Positions 16,703 through 22,958 of a stretch of 22,958 nt of DNA are shown piece by piece (the first letter of the stretch is position 1; every line of letters starts with the position of its first letter). This DNA is from CAZVJA01 sp964626885 (GTDB lineage Bacteria; Planctomycetota; Planctomycetia; Planctomycetales; Planctomycetaceae), in contig CAZVJA010000072.1 of assembly GCA_964626885.1 (NCBI GenBank), positions 1 through 22,958 on the forward strand. The letters are read 5' to 3'. The notes under the pieces are model-generated. The model did no database searches. It was not told the DNA's origin and worked only from the letters and a program-made list of their open reading frames with translations. The position numbers were made by a program, and so were the translations under genes.

Positions 16703-17461
16703 CTACCGGATGAACAACGATTGAACGAGTCGGACCGGCGCTAGCAGGTTGTTGATCATGGGAACCGGCGTATCCGTCGCCTCGACAAGGATCGCCGTGA
16801 TATCGTCCTTTTTGAGATTCTGCTGATCCAATTCCTCAATACGAGCCATCAGCGCGGGAAGGAAATCCCGGCCTATTGATTGATCGACCTCCGCGGCCAA
16901 GCTGCACAAACCACGAGAATTCAGCATGGCCCCCGATTCGTCCAACGATTCAGAGAGTCCGTCGGAATAGATGAGTACCCGGTCGCCATGCTTCAGCAAA
17001 AGGTTCAAATCGGAGTAGTGCATCTGGTCGTCGACTCCGAGCGGCAGATTAGAGAGACCCCCAGGTTCCGGTGCCTCCAGCGCCATTTCGCTCCACTCGC
17101 GACTACCGTGACGGGAGATTAACGGCAGCGGATGCCCCGCGATGGACATGGTGAGAGTTTTGGTCGGCACGAAAAACGTGCAGACGATGGCGGTCGCAAA
17201 CGCGCCGGATAAGTCGGATACGTTGGAGAAGCATTCATTCATCCGCTCGACAAAACAGCTCTGTTTGATGCGGTTGATGTTCTTCCGCATGATGTCCCGC
17301 AGCTTTGTCGCTGTCGCATCCACTTTATCGTGGCCACTCACATCCGCCAGCAACAAGCGAGTGATCCGACCCGACGCACACGACGACAGATAATAGACGT
17401 CGCCTCCCGCACGGGCATTGGCATGCGGGAGGCTATAAAGCCACACCTTCAATCCCGGCAT
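16703..17461 (-). CDS. SpoIIE-type PP2C serine/threonine phosphatase, N-terminus cut off by an in-frame TGA
   Basis: Stage II sporulation E-like phosphatase domain of 252 aa. Metal-binding and structural motifs are present: AGGDVYYL (Asp21), LLLADVSGH (Asp40), FATAIVCTF, SIAGHPLPL, DRVLIYSDGLSES and KKDDITAILVE. DVSGHG is expected, but the sequence reads DVSGHD. Such phosphatases act on anti-sigma-antagonist or similar phosphoproteins, and the target here is unknown. ATG 17461 is the first start after an in-frame TGA (17495-17497) and has no Shine-Dalgarno. The better start lies at 17557, beyond the TGA (see the leader entry), so this may be a mutated gene or may be translated by reinitiation. 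It is the last gene of the minus-strand cluster. Confidence 0.8.
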   Translation of the reverse strand: MPGLKVWLYSLPHANARAGGDVYYLSSCASGRITRLLLADVSGHDKVDATATKLRDIMRKNINRIKQSCFVERMNECFSNVSDLSGAFATAIVCTFFVPTKTLTMSIAGHPLPLISRHGSREWSEMALEAPEPGGLSNLPLGVDDQMHYSDLNLLLKHGDRVLIYSDGLSESLDESGAMLNSRGLCSLAAEVDQSIGRDFLPALMARIEELDQQNLKKDDITAILVEATDTPVPMINNLLAPVRLVQSLFIR

Positions 17462-17494
17462 TTCGAAGGCCGTGTCCGTGGCGTGATTTCCGCC

Positions 17495-17557
17495 TCACAC
17501 CTCCATGCACTGCATCTGTTGCGGGGTGACCTGCGCTTCCAGATGGCTGACTGGCAT
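17495..17557 (-). other. Severed N-terminal segment of the SpoIIE-type phosphatase gene
   Basis: A strong purine-rich Shine-Dalgarno (AGAGGAGAGGAGA, about 17562-17574) precedes ATG 17557. The frame encodes 20 residues (MPVSHLEAQVTPQQMQCMEV) and then TGA at 17497-17495. After the TGA the same frame continues as GGNHATDTAFEMPGLKVW straight into the phosphatase. From memory, planctomycete relatives read MEVWGGN at this point, so a TGG (Trp) to TGA change is the simplest explanation. The intact gene would give 284 aa. Confidence 0.6.
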
Positions 17558-17608
17558 GGCTGTCTCCTCTCCTCTTTGAACCAACACTTGACGTTCCAAT
17601 ACGCGATC

Positions 17609-19552
17609 TCAGCCGTTCACACGCCAGATCGCGAAATTCAAACACGCTGCGAAACTGCTCCAGGCGAGGTAGGGGACCATCAGCAGCGCCGATGCCCTGG
17701 ACCTGACCGAGAAAGTCTGCGTCGTCACTAGGATCGCTATCCAAAGAAAAACGATTTCAACAAATGCCAGCCCCGGGCTTCGCAATCCAAAAAAGAGACA
17801 AGACCACAAAACATTGAGAATCAGTTGCACCGCAAACCATCTGAGCGGTGTGCGCGAAGCGGACCAACCTCCCTGTTGCCACACTAGCCAGGCGGCCACA
17901 GCCATCGTCAGGTAGAGCGTCGTCCAGATGGGGCCGAAGATCCAATCTGGCGGCGTCCAAGTCGGCTTCTGTAACGTCTGGTACCAGTTTCCGACAGAAG
18001 TGGTGGTCACAGCCGCTCCGATCCCCGCCGCCACAAAGCAAATCCCCACAAAGAAAAATAATCCGAGTGCCTGACGGAGAGGAGATGGACGGTTTGCCGT
18101 TGGTTCGGACATTCTTTGACTTCCCGCGGCAACAATCGCGCCCAACATTCCAGCGAATACAAAGTGATGGAACGGGGATACCAAGTACCAGTACAAGATT
18201 CCGGCCAAACCGACCGGATCGAACTCGGCTGTCTGTCGGACGCGCGAACCGCTCGCCGTCGGTTCAACCTCGAATTCCAACCAGGCGCGGCCGGGAAGGC
18301 GCATTTCCGCGAACAATCGCAACCGGCGATTCGGTTCAATCGCTTCGACTCTCCAGCAATCGACCGTGTCGCCAACCTGTAAATGCACTGGGTCACGACG
18401 TCCACGTCGTAAACCGATGCCTCCCATCAACAGATCAAGCCAACCCCGGATCTTCCAAAGCCAATCATGACTGTACCACCCCGCAGAGCCGCCAATTCGC
18501 TGAATCGGCTCGAACGCCCTCTCGGGTGGTACGGGAGAATCGAGGGTTCGCGAGTCGACAAAGCGTGTTCCGAATCGTACGCCGCCCCAGCGTTGTGGTT
18601 GCCCGGAAGAAGACAATGCATCCGACCAGCATGTGGCCGCCAGTTCTCGATCTTCGTTGACGAGCGCACGGGCAATGGCGTCCCGTACGCCACGTGGGCG
18701 GATGAGAAATACCTCTGAAGCGCGCTTGTTGGTGACCACCGTCGGATTGCGAAGACTGTCGACCAGTTTTCGGCCGATGCGCGCATAGATTGGCGTGACC
18801 AGTCCCAGCCACAGACTCGACAACCGCGGCGAGAGAACCGGCACCGGAATCATCCAGCGTCGTAGTCCCCGTTGCCGGGCGTATTCCTGCATGATGTCTC
18901 CGTATGAGACTTGATCGGGCCCGCCGATCTCATAAATTTCACTCGGTCCATCCGGGAGGTCGAGCGCGGCCAACAAATAGGCGAGCAGATCATCAATGGC
19001 GATCGGTTGTGCCGGCGTCGACACCCACTTCGGACAGATCATAACGGGCAGCCGCTGAACCAAGTTCCGTATCAATTCAAAAGATAAGCTTCCGGAACCG
19101 ATGACAATCGATGCGCGAAATTCGACGACTTGGACGCCTGACTCTCGAAGTATCTGGCCGACCTCGTGTCGGCTGCGAAGATGTGGGGAAAGCTCTTGTT
19201 CATCGTCCCCCAAGCCGCCGAGATAAATGATCCGCTGCACGCCATTCTCGCGGGCTGCCTTTGCGAAATTCCGTGCCGCCCTACGATCTTCCTCTTCAAA
19301 ATCGACTCCCGTCCCCATCGAATGCACAAGGTAGAATGCAACTCGAGTCCCCTCCATCGCGGATGGCAGTAACTCGGCGTCGAGAAGATCACCCTCGACG
19401 ACTTCCGTACGAGAGCCGACTCGAGACCGCAAAAACTCCGGACGGCGGGCCAGGCAACGGACGTTGAAACCACGCTCTTCGAGCAGAGGAATCAATCGTC
19501 CACCGATATACCCGGTGCCACCGGTGACAAAAATTCGCGAGGTATCCATCAT
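17609..19552 (-). CDS. SDR-DUF2867-TspO fusion protein
   Basis: 647-aa protein joining three parts. Residues 1-300 are an atypical extended SDR of the NmrA/YbjT type, with VTGGTGYIGGRLIPLLEERG (GxxGxxG) binding NAD(P), VEGDLLD, and IYLGGLGDDEQELSPHLRSR. Residues about 320-480 match DUF2867, an SRPBCC-like domain usually attached to such SDRs. Residues 481-647 are a complete TspO/MBR (tryptophan-rich sensory) domain with about five membrane helices and the landmark phrases LQKPTWTPPDWIFGPIWTTLY and LNVLWSCLFFGL. TspO proteins bind tetrapyrroles and respond to light, oxygen or stress. ATG 19552 overlaps the SRPBCC gene's TGA (ATGA). An internal ATG at 18112, with GGGAAG 8 nt upstream, lies exactly at the TspO boundary and could give a free TspO product. 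Confidence 0.9.
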   Translation of the reverse strand: MMDTSRIFVTGGTGYIGGRLIPLLEERGFNVRCLARRPEFLRSRVGSRTEVVEGDLLDAELLPSAMEGTRVAFYLVHSMGTGVDFEEEDRRAARNFAKAARENGVQRIIYLGGLGDDEQELSPHLRSRHEVGQILRESGVQVVEFRASIVIGSGSLSFELIRNLVQRLPVMICPKWVSTPAQPIAIDDLLAYLLAALDLPDGPSEIYEIGGPDQVSYGDIMQEYARQRGLRRWMIPVPVLSPRLSSLWLGLVTPIYARIGRKLVDSLRNPTVVTNKRASEVFLIRPRGVRDAIARALVNEDRELAATCWSDALSSSGQPQRWGGVRFGTRFVDSRTLDSPVPPERAFEPIQRIGGSAGWYSHDWLWKIRGWLDLLMGGIGLRRGRRDPVHLQVGDTVDCWRVEAIEPNRRLRLFAEMRLPGRAWLEFEVEPTASGSRVRQTAEFDPVGLAGILYWYLVSPFHHFVFAGMLGAIVAAGSQRMSEPTANRPSPLRQALGLFFFVGICFVAAGIGAAVTTTSVGNWYQTLQKPTWTPPDWIFGPIWTTLYLTMAVAAWLVWQQGGWSASRTPLRWFAVQLILNVLWSCLFFGLRSPGLAFVEIVFLWIAILVTTQTFSVRSRASALLMVPYLAWSSFAACLNFAIWRVNG

Positions 19553-20051
19553 TTATTCTTAGCGTTGGTAAATCCACCTGGTGTTGTGAAGATCTCCGCC
19601 AGCTTGTGGTGCCGAAACAGAAAGATGCGTTTCAGTTGGCCACGAACAAAGAGCGAGTCGACGAACCTGCCGCCGGGAACTTCGTATTCGACGACGTCGC
19701 TGCAAAGGGTGCCGCCGTTGACTGCCTCGAAAAGATGTTCGTGATGCCAGCGGCGAAATGGCCCGCGCGTCTGTTCATCGACGAATCGATGATGCGGTTC
19801 CCAGACGGAGATTCGGCTTTGCCAGCGTATAGGAATTCCGCGCAGTCGCAGACGATAGTCGATAAGTGTCCCGGTCGCGATGCGAATCGGCGCGGGGGTG
19901 AGCACGTCAAATTGCAGCCACAGGGGAGTCAGAGATTCGAGTTGAAACGCATTTGAAAAAAGTCAAAAATGCATTTGCGCGGTTGTGAAAGAAATTGAAC
20001 CGCTTCCAAACGAAAGCCGTGGCGGGTCGGCGATGGTCCGATTCGAATCAT
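19549..20051 (-). pseudogene. SRPBCC-family protein gene with a -1 frameshift
   Basis: The 3' frame (open from GTG 19905; family sequence extends back to about 19961) gives the SRPBCC/cyclase-like core: TLIDYRLRLRGIPIRW, WEPHHRFVDEQTRGPF, WHHEHLFEAVNGGTL. Upstream, another frame from ATG 20051 gives FRLEAVQFLSQPRKCIFDFF, the expected N-terminal strand and helix. The two meet at a T6 run (A6 on the + strand, 19956-19961). One extra T would join them as ...DFFSNAFQLESLTPLW..., giving a normal-length protein of about 167 aa. Such proteins bind hydrophobic ligands and often accompany SDR genes in light-responsive clusters. GAGG lies just before ATG 20051. The gene ends by an ATGA overlap with the SDR fusion. 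The gap may be a true mutation, slippage or a base-calling error. Confidence 0.7.
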
Positions 20052-20080
20052 ATCCTCATTCAATCGCGTCATCAGCGAAT

Positions 20081-20478
20081 TCATTTGGTGTTTCGCATTC
20101 TGAGTCGTTGTGACATCGGTTTCGGTGCAGGCTTTCGTAACACTTCCTGCAGCCGCAGAACAGCCAACTCCTTGGCCTTTGCCTCAATCTCCACGGTGAG
20201 GGTGAGTCGATGCCAGCAGTGTGGAAAGTCGGCTGGATTGATTTCGTCATGATGCCTTTCGGAGCGCGGGCCATTCCAGCCTTCGCGAGGGCTGGAAATG
20301 TGAAACAGCGGCTCGCGGTTCCAAGTGTCTATGACAAGTTTGGTCGCCTCTTCGACCGTCAGATCGTCCTGCAGGCAGCGGTGATGATGCACGTCATATA
20401 CGGCGGCAGTCCTATGGCTCGGCAGAGAGGCAGCAGATCGGCCGGAGTGTAGACCTTGTCGTCGTTCTCAACACTCAC
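20081..20478 (-). pseudogene. uvsE: C-terminal remnant of UV-damage endonuclease UvsE/UvdE
   Basis: The translation matches the last part of UvdE, the TIM-barrel endonuclease that nicks DNA at UV lesions. One frame gives VENDDKVYTPADLLPLCRA (20475-20418). After a one-base loss near 20401-20410 the next frame gives VYDVHHHRC, with metal-ligand histidines. It continues with LFHISSPREGWNGPRSERHH and DEINPADFPHCWHRL, then a Lys/Ala-rich helix ending at 20081. Family members are about 300 aa. Only about 130 codons remain, and everything before VENDD is missing because the 3' end of the PQQ-propeller gene abuts and overlaps it (its TGA is at 20477-20475). The remnant is non-functional as an endonuclease. 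Similarity is recalled, not searched. Confidence 0.75.
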
Positions 20479-21755
20479 CACCAGCGGTAGACCGACATCG
20501 CATTCAGCTCGCGGATAAAGACTTCGTCCTTACAGACAGCCAAGTGTGCCCAAGTCGGGTCTTCGCTGATTTTTCGCGAGTCGAGAAGTTCGAATTTCTC
20601 GGGGTTTGCCCGAATCAGGAATAACTCGCCACGCTCGTCGAGCGCGAGTATCTTTTCGCCATTCGTGACGAGGCTCCAATATTTGCCATAGGGGGTCGTC
20701 GTCCAACGCGTCTCGCCCGATCGAAGGTCGATGCACGTAAACCGCTGATTTCTAAGATGAACGTATACGTGGCCGTCGATGATCACCGGCGAAGACATAT
20801 AGCCGGTGACTTTGTTGACCCACGTCTCTTGGAGTTGCACAGTGTCTCCTTGGCTCTGGAGAGTGAACAGGAACGACTTGCCGCCGTAGGCACTGGTAAA
20901 GATGGAGTCCCCGCTCACGGTGGGGGTCAGAATGTTCATACCGCGGAACGCGGGGATGTCTTTGGACCAGAGTACTTTGCCGGTCTCGGGATCGAGCCCC
21001 GCCAATTTCTCACGGGTTTGCACGAGAAGTTGTTTTCTGCCCGCGATCGAGGTTAGAAACGGCGAGGAAAAGGCGGAGCCGAACATCCCGCCGGAATCCT
21101 GAAGGGCTCGCCAGACGATTTCCCCCGTACTTTTCTTTAGTTTGATGCAGGATGCGCCGGCCTGAACGAAGAGATGATCGCCGTCCACCAGCGGAGAGGA
21201 TACAAAACCGAAAGCCGGGAGCGGTGATTTGAGCGTCTTGGTGAAGTCGACCTGCCAGCGCACTTCGCCGCTCTGCGCATATAAGCAGACCAGCAAGTCC
21301 CGCATCCCGGCGACATAGAGTGACTCGCCATCATATGCCGGTGTCGCGCGAATCCAGTCGCCGTTCGCCTTGGCGAAAAAGGGGACTGACATCGCCCCCT
21401 CCCAAGATCTTTCCCACTTCTGTTCTCCGGATTTCCGATCGAGTGCGCGAACGACCTCGCGTTCCTTTTTCTGTGTTTCCGTCACGAAGACCAATTCTCC
21501 AGAGACGATTGGACCGGAATAACTCGGTTCGAGCGGGACGCGCCACGTTTGTTGCAATGCCTCCCCCACCAATCGATCAGGCCACTTTGTGGATTTGGGA
21601 ACATAACCGTCTCGACTCGGTCCGCGCCATTGGGGCCAGTCGTGCGATAAAGTTTCCGACGCCGGCTGTTCTCCACCGGTTGCACTCAGTGCCGAGAACT
21701 GTATGAAAATAGCTGACAGAAGTGCGACCGTGGCAGTTCCGATTAGGCTATACAT
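20475..21755 (-). CDS. PQQ-binding-like beta-propeller repeat protein, exported
   Basis: 426-aa secreted beta-propeller. ATG 21755 was chosen over the longer frame because GGAG lies 9 nt upstream and a signal peptide begins there (MYSLIGTATVALLSAIFI). The mature part opens with DWPQWRGPSRDG, the usual start of planctomycete PQQ-like proteins. It has at least five blade motifs of the (G-E/K)-x-x-W type (GEQKWERSW, GEVRWQVDF, GEIVWRAL, GKVLWSKDI, GETRWTTTP). No dehydrogenase catalytic residues are evident, so it is more likely a structural or binding propeller than a PQQ enzyme. Its substrate is unknown. It lies 67 bp downstream of the MerR/B12 regulator and runs into the uvsE remnant, so a rearrangement probably occurred at its 3' end. 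Confidence 0.85.
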   Translation of the reverse strand: MYSLIGTATVALLSAIFIQFSALSATGGEQPASETLSHDWPQWRGPSRDGYVPKSTKWPDRLVGEALQQTWRVPLEPSYSGPIVSGELVFVTETQKKEREVVRALDRKSGEQKWERSWEGAMSVPFFAKANGDWIRATPAYDGESLYVAGMRDLLVCLYAQSGEVRWQVDFTKTLKSPLPAFGFVSSPLVDGDHLFVQAGASCIKLKKSTGEIVWRALQDSGGMFGSAFSSPFLTSIAGRKQLLVQTREKLAGLDPETGKVLWSKDIPAFRGMNILTPTVSGDSIFTSAYGGKSFLFTLQSQGDTVQLQETWVNKVTGYMSSPVIIDGHVYVHLRNQRFTCIDLRSGETRWTTTPYGKYWSLVTNGEKILALDERGELFLIRANPEKFELLDSRKISEDPTWAHLAVCKDEVFIRELNAMSVYRWW

Positions 21756-21822
21756 CTTTATTGCTCCAATCCAAAGTTGTTCAGCTGACAGAGGGGGCCA
21801 GCGATCAACCCGGAAGAAATCT

Positions 21823-22725
21823 CTATGCCTGCGCCAGCGCAGAGTCATCATCGCTGCTGTGTATGATTGAGCGTCCCAGCGTACGCGCGAACGATTCCAG
21901 ATGTTGCATGTTGTCGCAGAACGCGGTGTATTCCATCCGCCGGCGAATTTTCTCAGAAAGTTCTCGGCCTCCGACCACGATGGCCATATCGGGCGCCGCC
22001 TGTTCGTAGAACGCACGATATCCCTCGAGAAATTCCTGTGCGTCTTCGAGATGCGACACACTGAGCCAGAAGAGTTGCGGCTTGACGTGACGAATGGCTG
22101 CCAGAAGTGTGTCGAAGGGAAGTCTTGCTCCAAGCGATTGTGCACGCCAACCGTTCTGGCGGAGCACGAGTTCTGACATTGTCGTTGGTAGTGTATATGG
22201 GTCGCACTCCGGAGTACCGCCGATTGCCACCGGTGCGCCTTCCGGCGCAGGGGGGAGAGCCGATCTCAACTCGGCAAGCACGCGCATGCAGAGGTTGCAC
22301 GCGAGTCTCTCCTGGTAAACCTCCGCTTCCCCGCATTCCCAGGAGGCACCGATGGCATGCATTGCCTCGGCGATGACATCGTCGCAGATATGACTCACAC
22401 TCTTACCGCTCAGGTAGAGGTCGAACGCGATCCGACGGCTACGCTCGGCGTCACCCTCCAGGAGCGCCGTCTTCATTTGATCGGCAGCCCGGTCGGGAAT
22501 CGTCGGGCTTGTGCTTGCGTTCGACGGTAGGCCGAGAAGTGCCGGCCTGACGACCTGGTGACCTGACTCCCGCAGGAAGCGGAGGACGTCGGGGACTTCG
22601 AGCCGCCGATGCCCCCCCGGCGTGCGAACGGTATTGAGCAGGCCGCGATCGCACCAACGTTTCAGGGACGATTCGCTCACGCCAATCGCCTGAGCGACCT
22701 GTCGCGGGGTGATCAAATGTTTCAA
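21823..22725 (-). CDS. MerR-family regulator with B12-binding-like domain (CarH/LitR-type), cobalamin residues altered
   Basis: 300-aa regulator. Residues 1-55 are a MerR-type helix-turn-helix (ITPRQVAQAIGVSESSLKRW, then TPGGHRRL). Residues about 78-158 form the helical B12-cap domain, and 165-285 a Rossmann-like B12-binding domain. CarH/LitR proteins use adenosylcobalamin as a light sensor. Here the cap signature W-x9-E-H reads W129-x9-E139-R140, and the loop that should carry the cobalt-ligating His reads PECDPY (Asp175). Cobalamin binding is therefore doubtful. The start chosen is TTG 22725, with GGGAG 8 nt upstream and the helix-turn-helix directly after it. A frame reaching TTG 22824 exists, but its translation lacks family features. 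It is the first gene of the minus-strand cluster and probably its regulator. Confidence 0.82.
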   Translation of the reverse strand: MKHLITPRQVAQAIGVSESSLKRWCDRGLLNTVRTPGGHRRLEVPDVLRFLRESGHQVVRPALLGLPSNASTSPTIPDRAADQMKTALLEGDAERSRRIAFDLYLSGKSVSHICDDVIAEAMHAIGASWECGEAEVYQERLACNLCMRVLAELRSALPPAPEGAPVAIGGTPECDPYTLPTTMSELVLRQNGWRAQSLGARLPFDTLLAAIRHVKPQLFWLSVSHLEDAQEFLEGYRAFYEQAAPDMAIVVGGRELSEKIRRRMEYTAFCDNMQHLESFARTLGRSIIHSSDDDSALAQA

Positions 22726-22958
22726 ATCCAGGACTCCCAAAGAAAAACGAATTGAACGATTATAGATCGTCTTCGGCAGGACGTCCACAAAATCGGAAAT
22801 TCTAAATATATTTGGGGATTTCAAGATGATTCAGGCCAATCACTTAGGAAATCCGGACCTGAAGAAATGAACGAAATCGACGATTTATTTTGGCAAAAAC
22901 GCGGCTCTCTGCTTAAACTGTTGTGAGCGATTTGAACGAATCGTTGGCCGCAATAGGT

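Noticed and set aside
21756..22145. N-terminal extension of the PQQ-propeller protein by 130 codons
   Set aside because: It overlaps the 3' end of the MerR/B12 gene in another frame and reads as non-coding. The signal peptide and GGAG support ATG 21755.
22867..22926. 19-codon open frame on the + strand near the right edge
   Set aside because: Very short, no family resemblance and only a weak purine stretch upstream. It could equally be promoter-region sequence of the regulator gene.
1..22958. CRISPR arrays, insertion sequences, rRNA genes
   Set aside because: I found no regularly spaced repeats, transposase motifs with terminal inverted repeats or rRNA-like sequence in the window.

Overview
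The window reads as chromosomal DNA of a planctomycete (Planctomycetota). The strongest indicators are two DUF1549/DUF1553 (PSCyt1/PSD1-type) proteins and a DUF1501 protein, families that are massively expanded in that phylum. A PQQ-like beta-propeller opening with a WPQWRGPSRDG-type motif points the same way. Base composition is moderately GC-rich, and recognisable Shine-Dalgarno sequences are present at some genes and absent at others.

Layout. (1) 1-6313: a DUF1549/DUF1553 gene cut by the left edge and a DUF1501 gene on the + strand, facing a complete DUF1549/DUF1553 gene on the - strand, with a hairpin in the convergent gap. (2) 6314-7250: about 0.9 kb without a convincing protein gene. 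It carries the 3' half of a tRNA-Leu(UAA) with no matching 5' half, which looks like an attachment-site or recombination scar. (3) 7251-12733, - strand: a three-gene type I secretion-like operon in the order ABC protein, HlyD-type adaptor, TolC-type outer-membrane lipoprotein. The nucleotide-binding domain of the ABC protein has lost essentially every catalytic motif. (4) 12908-15577, - strand: purK and purE (overlapping), an unrecognised 159-aa protein and a small HPF/RaiA-like protein. The last of these is divergent from an NhaR-like LysR regulator (+) across an AT-rich gap with two perfect palindromes. (5) 16703-22725, - strand: a cluster headed by a MerR/B12-domain (CarH/LitR-like) regulator. 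It continues with a PQQ-propeller protein, a uvsE remnant, an SRPBCC protein, an SDR-DUF2867-TspO fusion and a SpoIIE-type phosphatase.

The last region is the most unusual. Its gene content (CarH-like regulator, UV-damage endonuclease, SRPBCC, SDR, TspO) resembles light/UV-stress clusters controlled by MerR-B12 regulators. Three of its genes are broken: uvsE lacks its N-terminal part and has a frameshift, the SRPBCC gene has a one-base loss in a homopolymer, and the phosphatase has an in-frame TGA at codon 21. The regulator itself lacks the residues expected for cobalamin binding. All other long genes in the window are open, so this looks like local decay rather than generally poor sequence, although base-calling errors must be excluded.

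All assignments come from reading the translated sequence and recalling family features. No database search was run.
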